From the NCBI GenBank assembly GCA_011250595.1, contig JAANMP010000023.1, positions 1 through 64,000 on the forward strand: 64,000 bases of DNA, written 5' to 3'. This document shows positions 11,118-19,833 of this stretch, in pieces; positions within the stretch are counted from its first letter, which is position 1; each line of letters begins with the position of its first letter. Both the position numbers and the translations under genes were made by a program. The DNA is from Bacillus sp. MM2020_1 (lineage in GTDB: Bacteria; Bacillota; Bacilli; Bacillales; Cytobacillaceae). The notes under the pieces were generated by a model. That model ran no database searches, was not told the DNA's origin, and saw only the letters and a program-made list of their open reading frames with translations.

Positions 11118-11777
11118 TTATTCTAATACCTTTTTTTCAAATTTATTGATGTCTTGGTCGGTTCCGATCACAATTAGAACATCCATCGCATGAAATGTTT
11201 CTTTTGCTTGGGGAGAAACAATAATTTCTTCTCCTCTTTTTATAGCCACAATATTCAACCCATATTTCTTGCGAATATCCAAATCCATAATCGTGTAACC
11301 GTTAAGTTTTTCATTCGCCACTATCTCAACAATACTGTGTTCATCCGAAAGTTCAAGATAGTCAACCACATTACTCGAAGCCATATTGTTGGCAATCCGT
11401 TTTCCCATATCTCGCTCCGGGTGAACAACACTATCTGCACCAATTTTCCTCAATACTTTTTCATGGTAATCGTTTTGAGCCTTTGCTGTTATACGCACCA
11501 CACCTAATTCCTTAAGAATAAGAGTTGTTAGTATACTGGATTGAATATCATCGCCAATCGCTACGATTACATGATCGAAGTTACGAATCCCCAGGCTTTT
11601 CAAAACAGCTTCGTCTGTTGTATCGCCAACAACCGCATGAGAAGCAATCATCGCAAATTCATTTACACGTTCTTCATTTTTATCAATTGCAAGGACTTCC
11701 ATCCCCTCATCTGTTAGCGTGCGACATATACTACCACCGAATCGACCAAGCCCTATGACAGCAAAACTTTTCTTCAT
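11118..11777 (-). CDS. ktrC: Potassium uptake regulator KtrC (RCK protein)
   Basis: The cytoplasmic gating subunit of a Ktr potassium channel. The 219-residue protein has an N-terminal nucleotide-binding RCK_N (TrkA-N) domain with GLGRFGGS near residues 8-15, and a C-terminal RCK_C domain from about residue 135. In B. subtilis the RCK_C domain binds c-di-AMP, which shuts the channel; this is family knowledge. The start at 11777 follows GGGGGTG at ribosome-site distance and gives the family length. The membrane partner is not in the window, which is normal for ktrC. The stop codon directly abuts repeat family A. Confidence 0.94.
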   Translation of the reverse strand: MKKSFAVIGLGRFGGSICRTLTDEGMEVLAIDKNEERVNEFAMIASHAVVGDTTDEAVLKSLGIRNFDHVIVAIGDDIQSSILTTLILKELGVVRITAKAQNDYHEKVLRKIGADSVVHPERDMGKRIANNMASSNVVDYLELSDEHSIVEIVANEKLNGYTIMDLDIRKKYGLNIVAIKRGEEIIVSPQAKETFHAMDVLIVIGTDQDINKFEKKVLE

Positions 11778-11861
11778 ATCTAACACCCCCGGCTAAATCT
11801 TAATCTATCTTGGTTCCATTTTAGCATCATTCAGTAGATTTAAATAGAGAGAGCGATTCTT

Positions 11862-12779
11862 CTAATCCTGTCCCTGTTTTGATTTCCTCTTTTTAAAATA
11901 GTAAAGGAGAAAAAATCCGATTATAAATATTATCGCCAATACTGGGAGGTTACCTACGGTAAAAACAACCAAGCCTGATAAACCAACTAATAACATATTG
12001 ATGCTTTTCATAAATTGTTTTTTTGTTTTCTCCCAAGTATTTAATTTGTCTTTATCAAGGTTCGGAACCACAACGGTTTTTTCGTAAAGGGTGATGTTAA
12101 TGGTTGATAGAGAGGTTTGATTTTTTAAGTACTTCATTTTTCCTTCGATGGTCTCAATTTCCTCTTGAACTGTTCCTAAATCAGCTGAAATCTTTAATAA
12201 ATCTTCTGTTTTTACAGCACTTTTCATAAAAGTGGTTAACCTTTCTTCCACGACCCTTTTTGATTTTAATCTCGATTCAAGGTCAACATATTCCTCGGTT
12301 ACATCCTGCCCTGTTATGCTTCTTTGTAGAACCTCTGCCGCTTGGCTCTCAGCATCATGTAGGAAGGTCTGAAAATGCTTTTGCGGGATTCTAATCATTA
12401 TGCTGCCACTCACCTGCTCGCTGCCTTCTTTTGATACATTGGACTCTGAAATATAGCCTCCATATTTTATTACCTTTTCTTCAAGGAGACGGACCGTTTG
12501 ATCAAATTTCTTTACGCGCAGCTGGAGATCCGCTTGATAGATAACCATTTGATTTTGGACTTTTATTATTTTGGCAGAATTAGCTGCTTGTTTTGATTTA
12601 TCATTTTCACCGTTGTATAAGTCAGCTTGTTCACTGCCACTTGATTCGGCTGAGTTCATTTTAGCATTATTACTGTCAGCCATATCCGCACTTTTTTCTT
12701 CGCTGCCGGCACTACACCCTGTTATAAAAATGACTAGGAAAATAAAAAAAATAGTAAACAAACGGTTTGGCTTTTTCAC
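11862..12779 (-). CDS. DUF4349 membrane-anchored lipoprotein
   Basis: A 305-residue surface protein with a signal peptide and lipobox ITGC near residue 22. A low-complexity Ser/Asn/Glu stretch follows, then a DUF4349 domain (about 70-245) with a central coiled coil. A C-terminal membrane span (VFTVGNLPVLAIIFIIGFF) ends in KKRKSKQG, so both ends are membrane-linked. The function of the family is unknown. The start is GTG 12779 with GGGGTG upstream. It looks monocistronic. Confidence 0.85.
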   Translation of the reverse strand: MKKPNRLFTIFFIFLVIFITGCSAGSEEKSADMADSNNAKMNSAESSGSEQADLYNGENDKSKQAANSAKIIKVQNQMVIYQADLQLRVKKFDQTVRLLEEKVIKYGGYISESNVSKEGSEQVSGSIMIRIPQKHFQTFLHDAESQAAEVLQRSITGQDVTEEYVDLESRLKSKRVVEERLTTFMKSAVKTEDLLKISADLGTVQEEIETIEGKMKYLKNQTSLSTINITLYEKTVVVPNLDKDKLNTWEKTKKQFMKSINMLLVGLSGLVVFTVGNLPVLAIIFIIGFFLLYYFKKRKSKQGQD

Positions 12780-12883
12780 TTTTAGACACCCCTTTTTGTC
12801 TGATGGTTACTGCATGTATAATCTTATCTTTATACATACCGACGAGTAAAAAGAGGTTAAGTTACAGTTATAAAAAAAATAAT

Positions 12884-12915
12884 AAAGCTGCCCGTTGCAT
12901 CTAACGGACAGCTTT
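12884..12915 (-). terminator. Terminator of ykuUV
   Basis: Arms AAAGCTGCCCGTT / AACGGACAGCTTT (one mismatch) with U-rich exit on the minus strand, 9 bases beyond the ykuV stop. Confidence 0.85.
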
Positions 12916-12923
12916 GGATTGTT

Positions 12924-13379
12924 TTATTCTGTTTTTTCTAACTCATCTAGTACACGGTTAACACGCTTTTCGAGCATTTTCATGCCGCTTCCGCCTGCTT
13001 GGAAATGTCGCAGTTTCCCTTCACGGTCAAATACGTAATAAGCAGGTACATATTGATTATCAAGGGCTTCTGTTAACTTGTGGTCACTGTCGACAAAAAT
13101 TGGTTGATTAATACCATGTTCAGCTGCAACTTGTTTAATTTCTTCTATGTTTAGATCATTTTCTGAACGTGGCATATGAACAGCAACCACATTTAACTTG
13201 TCCTTAAAATCATCACGAAATTGATTTACCTGAGGCATAGCTTCCTTACATAAGTGGCAGCTAATCGACCAAAAATGAATCAAGGTTGGCTTTTCTCCAA
13301 TTAAGTCTGCTCTCGTTACTTCACCGTTTAACCATTCAGTAGCCCCGGTTAACTCCGGCATTGGTTCACGTAATTTCAT
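12924..13379 (-). CDS. ykuV: Thiol-disulfide oxidoreductase YkuV
   Basis: A thioredoxin-fold protein of 151 residues, closely like B. subtilis YkuV. The active site is SCHLC, Cys41 and Cys44, in HFWSISCHLCKEAMPQV. The cis-proline region is YVPAYYVF. There is no signal peptide, so it acts in the cytoplasm despite its resemblance to the exported ResA/TlpA group. It lies downstream of the peroxiredoxin ykuU and probably regenerates it or other thiol proteins; that partnership is inference from context. A hairpin between the two genes may reduce its transcription. Confidence 0.93.
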   Translation of the reverse strand: MKLREPMPELTGATEWLNGEVTRADLIGEKPTLIHFWSISCHLCKEAMPQVNQFRDDFKDKLNVVAVHMPRSENDLNIEEIKQVAAEHGINQPIFVDSDHKLTEALDNQYVPAYYVFDREGKLRHFQAGGSGMKMLEKRVNRVLDELEKTE

Positions 13380-13399
13380 TGATAATCCCCCTATTAAAA

Positions 13400-13427
13400 A
13401 GACCTAACACTATAAAAGGTTAGGTCT
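13400..13427 (-). terminator. Hairpin between ykuU and ykuV
   Basis: Perfect arms AGACCTAAC / GTTAGGTCT with a U-rich minus-strand exit. It could be a partial terminator setting the ykuU:ykuV ratio. Confidence 0.7.
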
Positions 13428-13443
13428 ATCTATTTTGTGCAAA

Positions 13444-13992
13444 TTATACGTTCAATGTAGCTTGTCCAGGCTTCCAGTTTGCAGGGCATAGACCGCCAGT
13501 TTGTAATGCTTGAAGGACACGTAAAGTTTCATCAACGTCACGGCCAATATTGTTGTGGTTCACAACTGAATACTTTAATTCACCTTCAGGATCGATGATG
13601 AATAAACCACGAAGTGCGATACCTTCTTCTTCAATTAACACTCCATAATCACGAGCAACCACATGATTTGTATCTGCAGCTAATGGATAGTTTAAATCGC
13701 CAAGACCATTTTCTTTACGATCTGTTTTAATCCAAGCTAAATGGGTGTGAATTGTGTCTGTAGAGGCACCAATTACCACTGCATCTAAATCATCAAATTC
13801 TTCATAACGATCCGACATCGCTGTAATTTCAGTTGGACAAACAAATGTAAAGTCCATTGGATAAAAGAACAATACTGTCCATTTATCATTTTTGATGTTT
13901 TCTTCAAGGCTTACTTTTTTAAATTCTTTGTTCGGCATTACAGCATCCATTTCAAAGCGTGGTGCTTGTTTACCTACCATACGTTCTGGCAT
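13444..13992 (-). CDS. ykuU: 2-Cys peroxiredoxin YkuU
   Basis: Reduces hydrogen peroxide and organic peroxides. The 182-residue protein has peroxidatic Cys52 in DFTFVCPTE and resolving Cys169 in GGLCPANWKPG, the typical 2-Cys AhpC/Prx1 arrangement. GALFIIDPEG-like and GRDVDETLRVLQALQ segments are conserved. It is first in ykuU-ykuV. The upstream region has a near-consensus sigma-A promoter and a PerR-like box, which suggests peroxide induction. Confidence 0.95.
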   Translation of the reverse strand: MPERMVGKQAPRFEMDAVMPNKEFKKVSLEENIKNDKWTVLFFYPMDFTFVCPTEITAMSDRYEEFDDLDAVVIGASTDTIHTHLAWIKTDRKENGLGDLNYPLAADTNHVVARDYGVLIEEEGIALRGLFIIDPEGELKYSVVNHNNIGRDVDETLRVLQALQTGGLCPANWKPGQATLNV

Positions 13993-14064
13993 TTTAATCC
14001 CTCCAAATAATTATTTAATCAGTATTTATAGCAATTCTCAGTTGCTATCCTTTTCACAATTCTC

Positions 14065-14093
14065 ATTATAGGACATATCTTATTTTGAGTCAA
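14065..14093 (-). promoter_or_regulatory. Sigma-A promoter of ykuUV
   Basis: On the minus strand, -35 TTGACT (14088-14093), a 17-base spacer and -10 TATAAT (14065-14070). The start codon is about 73 bases downstream of the -10. Confidence 0.85.
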
Positions 14094-14100
14094 TATTAAA

Positions 14101-14115
14101 TTATAATTATTTTAA
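14101..14115. promoter_or_regulatory. PerR-like box upstream of ykuU
   Basis: TTATAATTATTTTAA matches the PerR consensus TTATAATNATTATAA at all but one position. A second partial copy (TTATAATTATAA) lies at 14128-14139. The box is just upstream of the -35. The region is very AT-rich, which lowers the weight of the match. Confidence 0.6.
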
Positions 14116-14273
14116 TTAAACACTAATTATAATTATAACCTTATTTCCCCTTCATAAGTTTTTCCCTAATCGATTGAGAATAAACGACGATATGTAACAA
14201 TTTACCTTTTAATTCTCCTTAATTTTATCACATTTGTAAAACAGGACAAAATAATTAGCCTGCTTATTATTAA

Positions 14274-15398
14274 TTAAATTTTATTCTCCAGATGAGTAAT
14301 ATAGCTTGTCATTACACTAACCGCAACATCTAATGCGGCCTCATTCGGAGTTAATTTGGCATGGTGCAAACCGTATGGAGAATCAACGCCAAGCCAAAAC
14401 ATAAGACCAGGAATTTCTTTCAGCATATAACCAAAGTCTTCTCCCGTCATTGCTTCCTTGCACTCAATAACCTTAACTTCTGTTTCTTTTTGAAGATATT
14501 TCATGAAATCTCTGGTAACCGATTCAGTATTATATACTTGATGGTACATCGAACCATAATCGATTACTGCTTCACATTCAAAACCTGCCTCTATCCCCTT
14601 CACAAGTGCTTCGATGCGATGTTTAACCCTTTTCATCGATTCAGAAGAAAGTGTCCTGATGGTCCCCTCAAGTCTTGCATTTTCTGCAATAATATTTTGA
14701 ACGGTTCCTCCAGTAATTTTTCCGATGGTAATTACTGCACTATCTAAGGGGTCTACATTCCTTGAAATAACCGTTTGCAATTGATTGACTAGTGTACAGG
14801 CTGCGACTACCATATCATTCGTTTCATGCGGTCTGGCAGCGTGTCCTCCCTTGCCTTTTAGATCGATAAACAGTTCAGAAGTATTGGCAAATAACAAGCC
14901 TTCCTTAACTGCGACCGTTCCAACAGGATATTCAGGGGCAATATGTAAGGCAAAAATCAAATCCGGTTTCCATTCCATCATTTCTTCAGATTTCAACATC
15001 GGCTCTGCCCCGCCGGGTCCTTCTTCCGCTGGTTGAAAAATAAACAAAAGGTTATCTGCAATTGGGTTTTCCGTAAAATAAGTTAATACGCCAAGTGCAA
15101 TGCTCATATGAAAATCATGACCACAGGCATGCATGTGGTCTGCATGAGAAGATGAAAATTGTAAACCTGTCTCTTCGTTTATTGGAAGTCCGTCGATGTC
15201 TGTTCTATAACCAATTGTTTTTTGAGGATTTAAGCCCTGAATCTTTACAAATAACCCAGTTCTCCATTTTTTTATCGTGATACGGTCTTGAGGTAAAGAC
15301 TTAAGGTAAGATAATAAATAGGCTTGGGTCTTAACCTCCTGAAATCCTAGTTCTGGAATTTGATGGAGGTCACGGCGAATTTTAATCAATGGATTCAT
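14274..15398 (-). CDS. dapL: N-acetyldiaminopimelate deacetylase
   Basis: Deacetylates N-acetyl-LL-diaminopimelate in the acetylase branch of lysine and peptidoglycan-precursor synthesis. The 374-residue protein is an M20-family amidohydrolase with the metal-binding [10 protein letters not shown] and the catalytic [10 protein letters not shown] segments, and the late MTGEDFGYM and GLHHAKL motifs. It follows dapH, as ykuR follows ykuQ in B. subtilis. Here a 122-base gap with a terminator-like hairpin separates the two. ATG 15398 is preceded by AAGGAG. Confidence 0.93.
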   Translation of the reverse strand: MNPLIKIRRDLHQIPELGFQEVKTQAYLLSYLKSLPQDRITIKKWRTGLFVKIQGLNPQKTIGYRTDIDGLPINEETGLQFSSSHADHMHACGHDFHMSIALGVLTYFTENPIADNLLFIFQPAEEGPGGAEPMLKSEEMMEWKPDLIFALHIAPEYPVGTVAVKEGLLFANTSELFIDLKGKGGHAARPHETNDMVVAACTLVNQLQTVISRNVDPLDSAVITIGKITGGTVQNIIAENARLEGTIRTLSSESMKRVKHRIEALVKGIEAGFECEAVIDYGSMYHQVYNTESVTRDFMKYLQKETEVKVIECKEAMTGEDFGYMLKEIPGLMFWLGVDSPYGLHHAKLTPNEAALDVAVSVMTSYITHLENKI

Positions 15399-15421
15399 TT
15401 ACAATTCTCCTTTTAAAAAAG

Positions 15422-15444
15422 AAGCGTGGATAGGCTCCACGCTT
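15422..15444. terminator. Hairpin between dapH and dapL
   Basis: Perfect arms AAGCGTGGA / TCCACGCTT with a 5-base loop and T-rich tracts on both exits. On the minus strand the U-tract runs towards the dapL ribosome site. Confidence 0.75.
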
Positions 15445-15467
15445 TGTTTTTATACTTTTAGAACTAT

Positions 15468-15522
15468 CTAGCTCCAGCGCCCAGCGTCTAGTGGACTTCG
15501 CTAAACGGACGCTTCCGCTTTT
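15468..15522. repeat. Short member of repeat family A
   Basis: 55 bases beginning CTAGCTCCAGCGCC and ending GACGCTTCCGCTTTT. The two ends match the ends of the longer copies at 10999 and 45822, but the interior is different (AGCGTC / GACGCT arms). It abuts the dapH stop codon. Confidence 0.75.
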
Positions 15523-16231
15523 AAAGTTGACGAAGCTCTTGCATTATTTCAGTTTTTGACTTCGTTTTTTCATCAATATCTTTAATTTTCCTTGCAGGCA
15601 TCCCTGCCACCACTGTATAAGGGGCTACATCCTGAGTAACTACTGCACCGGCAGCAACAACTGATCCTGTTCCAACTGTGACTCCTTCAAGGACAACAGC
15701 ATTTGCTCCGATAAGGACATCATCTTCAATGACCACTGGTTTTGCAGAAGGTGGTTCAATTACACCTGCTAAAACAGTTCCAGCTCCTATATGACAATTC
15801 TTACCGACAGTTGCTCTGCCACCAAGGACAACACCCATATCAATCATAGATTTTTCCCCAATAACAGCACCAATATTGATAACCGCACCCATCATAATAA
15901 CGGCATTGTCACCAATTTCTACTTGGTCACGAATAGTAACGCCTGGCTCAATTCTGGCATTAATATACTTTGTGTCTAACAATGGAATTGCTGAATTTCG
16001 ACGGTCATTTTCAACCACTTTATCTTCAATTTTCGCTTTATGCGCTTCTAATACTTCATTAATTTCAGACCATTCACCAAATAGGACACCAGTATTTCCA
16101 CTAATAAAGGTTTTTGTATTGCTCCCAAAATCTATTCCTTCTAATTCCCCTTTTAAATAAACCTTAACAGGTGTGGATTTTTTACTATTTTGGATAAAAG
16201 AAATAATTTCATTTGCATCCATCATCTTCAT
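15521..16231 (-). CDS. dapH: Tetrahydrodipicolinate N-acetyltransferase
   Basis: Acetylates tetrahydrodipicolinate in lysine/diaminopimelate synthesis. The 236 residues have an N-terminal alpha/beta region starting [14 protein letters not shown] and a left-handed beta-helix of hexapeptide repeats ([15 protein letters not shown], then [14 protein letters not shown]), typical of trimeric acyltransferases. The protein is nearly identical in its N-terminus to B. subtilis YkuQ. GGGGG precedes the ATG. The stop codon is continuous with a family A repeat. Confidence 0.95.
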   Translation of the reverse strand: MKMMDANEIISFIQNSKKSTPVKVYLKGELEGIDFGSNTKTFISGNTGVLFGEWSEINEVLEAHKAKIEDKVVENDRRNSAIPLLDTKYINARIEPGVTIRDQVEIGDNAVIMMGAVINIGAVIGEKSMIDMGVVLGGRATVGKNCHIGAGTVLAGVIEPPSAKPVVIEDDVLIGANAVVLEGVTVGTGSVVAAGAVVTQDVAPYTVVAGMPARKIKDIDEKTKSKTEIMQELRQL

Positions 16232-16301
16232 AAATTTACCCCCTATGTTGTACTAAAAGATACTTTAACAAACAAAAGAAATGAAAACAAGAAAAACAAC
16301 C

Positions 16302-17189
16302 TTATTCTTCTGAAGATTCAGCGATATATTCCTTAATTAACTCGACAAAGGCATTAACTTGCTTTAGTTGAAAGGAAGACTCATAGCCCAAAAGCCATGT
16401 ATCACGTTGTAAAGGTTCATTATTTTCATCAACAAGGGGTATTTTGAAAATATCCCTGTCAGCTTTTGTTAATGTTATTGCTGGTAAGATCGCGTAACCA
16501 ATACCATTAAAGGCCATCTGTTTACATGTCTCAATTTGATCTACAACAACCGTTCTCTTGGGTGATGTCTTAAAGTTGCGCATCCACCAATCTTGAATTT
16601 CTTGATAATAATTTGAATCACTTTTAAATTGAATGAAGGGGCGGTCAGTATTTAAAACTTGTTCCGGACTGGTAATTTCCCTATCAACTAAATAAAGCGG
16701 GTCATTAAATAGATGAACTTTAATTCCCTTCCAATCAGGTGTACCACGGATAATCCCAATATGAACCTGGTCGTCATATAAGCATTTTAATATTTCACTG
16801 CTCCAGCCGGTTACTAATGAAATTTTGGCTTGCGGATATCGATCAATAAATTTCTTTAAAACCTGCGGAAGCCAGTTTTGGCCTACAATCGAAGCAACAG
16901 CAATTTTCAAAGTGCCTGACACTTCTGATTGAAGTGAATAAATGGTTTCACGCACCTTTTCTTGCTTGGATAGGACTTCATTAACAAATTGAATGACATG
17001 TTCACCAGAAGGAGTAAGTGCTAAACCTTTTTGAGATCGAATAAATAACTTTGTTCCCCAATCTTTTTCGATTGTTTGTAATCTCTGCGATAGTGCTGGT
17101 TGTGAAACAAATAGTCTTTCTGAAGCCTTTCGCATATTCATCTCTTGAGCCAAAACAGATAATAATTGAAATTCTGATAATGAGGACAA
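16302..17189 (-). CDS. ccpC: LysR-family regulator CcpC
   Basis: A LysR-type regulator that in B. subtilis represses citB and citZ and responds to citrate. The 295-residue protein has an N-terminal winged helix (residues 1-65, MRKASERLFVSQPALSQRLQ) and a periplasmic-binding-like effector domain; the ITGWSSE and QIETCKQMA stretches match CcpC closely. The start is TTG at 17189 with AAGGAGGGG upstream. Position beside dapH (ykuQ) matches the B. subtilis order. Flavodoxin genes ykuN and ykuP, found there in B. subtilis, are absent. Confidence 0.9.
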   Translation of the reverse strand: MSSLSEFQLLSVLAQEMNMRKASERLFVSQPALSQRLQTIEKDWGTKLFIRSQKGLALTPSGEHVIQFVNEVLSKQEKVRETIYSLQSEVSGTLKIAVASIVGQNWLPQVLKKFIDRYPQAKISLVTGWSSEILKCLYDDQVHIGIIRGTPDWKGIKVHLFNDPLYLVDREITSPEQVLNTDRPFIQFKSDSNYYQEIQDWWMRNFKTSPKRTVVVDQIETCKQMAFNGIGYAILPAITLTKADRDIFKIPLVDENNEPLQRDTWLLGYESSFQLKQVNAFVELIKEYIAESSEE

Positions 17190-17211
17190 GATATCCCCTC
17201 CTTAAAAAAGA

Positions 17212-17232
17212 CTCTGTGAAGGTTACACAGAG
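17212..17232 (-). terminator. Terminator of the MFS gene
   Basis: Arms CTCTGTG / CACAGAG followed on the minus strand by U-rich TCTTTTTT. The hairpin spans the stop codon of the MFS gene (17223-17225) and ends just before the ccpC ribosome site. Confidence 0.8.
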
Positions 17233-18734
17233 CTATCATTCTTTTTCGGTATAAAGAATATTAACAATAAACTAATGATGGCCAAGGCGAGAACGGCATA
17301 ATATACAGAGTGCAAGGAAAAAGTTAGCCCATTCTGCAAGACACCTCGGACTGATTCAGAGAGCTTTTCTCGCTCAGCTGGTTTTAAGAGCCTATTTACA
17401 TCCTCTATTGATAAGGAAGGATCTTTCTGGCTTAAATAAAGACTTAAACGATTATTAAGGATCCCCCCCATTAATGCTGCACCCATTGTGTTACCAAGAT
17501 TTCGCATAAACATATTCGATGCGGTTGCGATACCTCTCTGTTCCCAACCGACTGTACTTTGAATCGAAACAATAAAGGCAGTTGATGTTAGACCCATGCC
17601 TAAACCAACCAAAAAAGAACCCACTGCAGCCCATAATGGCCCTGAGGAAGCTGACATCGTCACAAATGTAATGCTGCCAATGATTAACAACAATCCACCG
17701 ATAATAGATGTTTTACGATAACCCATGGAAATCAGCATCCGTCCAGCTAGTGTCGATGCTATTGGCCAGCCAATTGACATAGATGTCAACGTAAAACCCG
17801 CAACAATAGGCGTTTGTTCCATAACACCTTGTACAAATGTAGGCAAAAAGCTCGATATTCCAATTAACATGATACCCGTTGCAAGCGATGTGGTGTTTGC
17901 GATGAGTATTGAGCGTTCCTTCCAAATTGAAAAAGGCATTACAGGTTCACTAGCCCGTCCTTCCTGAAGGACGAACCCCAGTAAGGTTAAAGCGCTAAAA
18001 GCAAAAAAGCTTAATGACTGCCAAGATCCCCATGCAAAGTGGTTCCCACCTTCTACAAGGATAAACATTAACGAAGAAATAGCTACTGTTAACAGAATAG
18101 CTCCAAGGTAATCTATTTCATGTTTTTTCCTTTTGACATTTTCATGTAAGAACAACCATAGTCCAGTTAAAGAAAGAATCCCAAGTGGGATGTTAATCCA
18201 AAAAACATAATGCCAACTTACAAATTGGACAAGTAAACCTCCCACTGCAGGTCCGGTAATCGCTGAAATTCCCCAAACACTGGAAAGGTATCCTTGAACC
18301 TTTGCCCTTTCTTCCGATGTATAGATATCACCAATAATGGTTGTCGCAATGGGTGTGACTGCACCTGCACCAAACCCTTGTATTAAACGAAAACAAATTA
18401 GCATTTTCATTGAAGTGGCAAATCCACAAAGAATAGAGCCAATTAAAAAGATGATTATTCCAATCGTAAGAATTGGTTTTCGACCAAATAAGTCAGATAA
18501 TTTTCCATAAATAAGAACGGTGACAGAATTCATTAATAAGTAAGCAGAAAATACCCAGCTATATAGTTTAAACCCGCCCAAATCTGCGACAATTGCAGGC
18601 ATTGCGGTCGAAACAATCGTTGCTTCAATCGCACCCATAAACATAGCTAACATGACGGCAACTAAAACTAGTGTCTTTTTCGTTTGCCGTTTTTGGAGCT
18701 TTCCTTTAGATATGTCCTCAGTAGAGCTACTCAT
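17223..18734 (-). CDS. MFS drug efflux transporter, DHA2 (14-TM) type
   Basis: A 503-residue proton-linked exporter. The first half carries the DHA motif (YGKLSDLFGRKPIL), motif B (LICFRLIQGFGAGA) and motif C (GISAITGPAVGGLL), which mark antiporters; about 14 spans can be traced. A short soluble segment with SQKDPSLSIEDVNRLLKP precedes the last span. The start is taken at ATG 18734, after AGAGGTG. It interrupts the ykuL-ccpC order known from B. subtilis, so it may be a later insertion. The substrate is unknown. Confidence 0.9.
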   Translation of the reverse strand: MSSSTEDISKGKLQKRQTKKTLVLVAVMLAMFMGAIEATIVSTAMPAIVADLGGFKLYSWVFSAYLLMNSVTVLIYGKLSDLFGRKPILTIGIIIFLIGSILCGFATSMKMLICFRLIQGFGAGAVTPIATTIIGDIYTSEERAKVQGYLSSVWGISAITGPAVGGLLVQFVSWHYVFWINIPLGILSLTGLWLFLHENVKRKKHEIDYLGAILLTVAISSLMFILVEGGNHFAWGSWQSLSFFAFSALTLLGFVLQEGRASEPVMPFSIWKERSILIANTTSLATGIMLIGISSFLPTFVQGVMEQTPIVAGFTLTSMSIGWPIASTLAGRMLISMGYRKTSIIGGLLLIIGSITFVTMSASSGPLWAAVGSFLVGLGMGLTSTAFIVSIQSTVGWEQRGIATASNMFMRNLGNTMGAALMGGILNNRLSLYLSQKDPSLSIEDVNRLLKPAEREKLSESVRGVLQNGLTFSLHSVYYAVLALAIISLLLIFFIPKKNDSSV

Positions 18735-18762
18735 ATTCACACCTCTAACTTTAAAAAAATCA

Positions 18763-18782
18763 AGCCCCCTTCACGGGAGCCT
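18763..18782 (-). terminator. Probable terminator of darB
   Basis: On the minus strand AGGCTCCC pairs with GGGGGCTT (two G-U pairs) around a short loop, then U-rich sequence. Imperfect but well placed 8 bases after the stop. Confidence 0.6.
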
Positions 18783-18789
18783 AAATGTG

Positions 18790-19233
18790 TCATTTTCCAT
18801 TCTTTTTTATTATTTTAGTTAATTGATTTAATAAAGTACTTCTAGGCAAAATTCCTTCAAAGTAACCATCCTCAGTCTCAACACATAGAAATGGCTGGGT
18901 AACGAGTAACTCAAGGCATTTTTGAAGGGATGCAGAAATTTTAACTCGTGGAATTGAGCTTTTCATAACCTCTTCCACTCTTTTTTTCTCCAATTGTTCA
19001 AATTCAATTCTTTCTAGACCAAGGATAGAATCCATTATAATCGGGGTACTAATTAACCCATGAAGCTTGTAATGAGGGTCCAATACAGGTATAGCAGTGT
19101 AACCGCTTTTTGTTAAGACTAATAAGGCATGTTCGAGATTATTGCCGATCTGGACATGGGCTACACGCTCGGATGGTATCATTAGTTCTTTTATCGTTAA
19201 TTTTAAAAATTCGCCATTAGGAAGACTGATCAT
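18790..19233 (-). CDS. darB: CBS-domain protein DarB/YkuL
   Basis: A 147-residue protein made of two CBS motifs (about 15-70 and 80-140). It closely resembles B. subtilis DarB (YkuL): VAHVQIGNNLEHALLVLTK and GYTAIPVLDP are shared. DarB binds c-di-AMP and, when free, interacts with the stringent-response enzyme Rel and pyruvate carboxylase; that is literature knowledge of the family. No catalytic domain is present. It shares its second-messenger ligand with KtrC, also in this window. Confidence 0.93.
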   Translation of the reverse strand: MISLPNGEFLKLTIKELMIPSERVAHVQIGNNLEHALLVLTKSGYTAIPVLDPHYKLHGLISTPIIMDSILGLERIEFEQLEKKRVEEVMKSSIPRVKISASLQKCLELLVTQPFLCVETEDGYFEGILPRSTLLNQLTKIIKKNGK

Positions 19234-19367
19234 TGCCGAAAACTCCTCAAAAATTTGTTTTTCTACAGATACATTCTACCACAGTTCTCGGGTGTCTGTG
19301 CTAATTTTGGAAACGTAATAAAAGATACATACAAGCGAAAAATCAGCACCTGTTGAAAATAAAAAGA

Positions 19368-19388
19368 AAGGAACCCAAAAGGTTCCTT
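19368..19388 (-). terminator. Terminator of ykuJ
   Basis: Perfect arms AAGGAACC / GGTTCCTT, 5-base loop, U-rich minus exit; overlaps the stop codon. Confidence 0.85.
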
Positions 19389-19623
19389 ATTGAATCAAAT
19401 CAAAAATTTCAATTGTAATCATATCAACATTATCAAATTGATATCTTTTCGGTTTTTCCTTTTCATTGTATACTTCTAATTCAAATGTCTCCGTTTTCGG
19501 ATGAAATGTTACTTGACACTTTCTATCACCGTTTACCTCGAAATAGCGTTGTGCTGGTTCACCACTATTTGCTTGTTCCTGAAGATTTTTTAATCTTGTT
19601 AATATACCTTGAAGCTGTGACAT
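19387..19623 (-). CDS. ykuJ: YkuJ family protein (DUF1797)
   Basis: A 78-residue soluble protein starting MSQLQGILTRLKNLQ, matching YkuJ (DUF1797), a conserved small protein of unknown function in Firmicutes. A helix of about 20 residues is followed by a predicted beta-rich part (RKCQVTFHPKTETFELEVY). AGGAG lies upstream of ATG 19623. In B. subtilis ykuI, ykuJ, ykuK and ykuL are neighbours; here ykuK is missing from the 150-base gap to darB. Confidence 0.9.
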   Translation of the reverse strand: MSQLQGILTRLKNLQEQANSGEPAQRYFEVNGDRKCQVTFHPKTETFELEVYNEKEKPKRYQFDNVDMITIEIFDLIQ

Positions 19624-19833
19624 CGGCTCCGTCTCCTTTCAAACCCAAACAAACATCTACAATTATGTTTCTCAATTGGCACATTTTCTATCCGAGTGGG
19701 TTACTCTCATAATTTTCCAACCTATAATTTAATATGCCAATATTAAAAGAATAAAATAACGTTGCCCATTTGTCCAAGTAAAAATAATAAAATAGGGTTT
19801 TTTTTTAAAAGCTTCATAAAAAAAAGGTAATTG

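Noticed and set aside
14361..15280. Plus-strand frames antisense to dapL
   Set aside because: The minus-strand frame carries all M20 motifs; the opposite frames have none.
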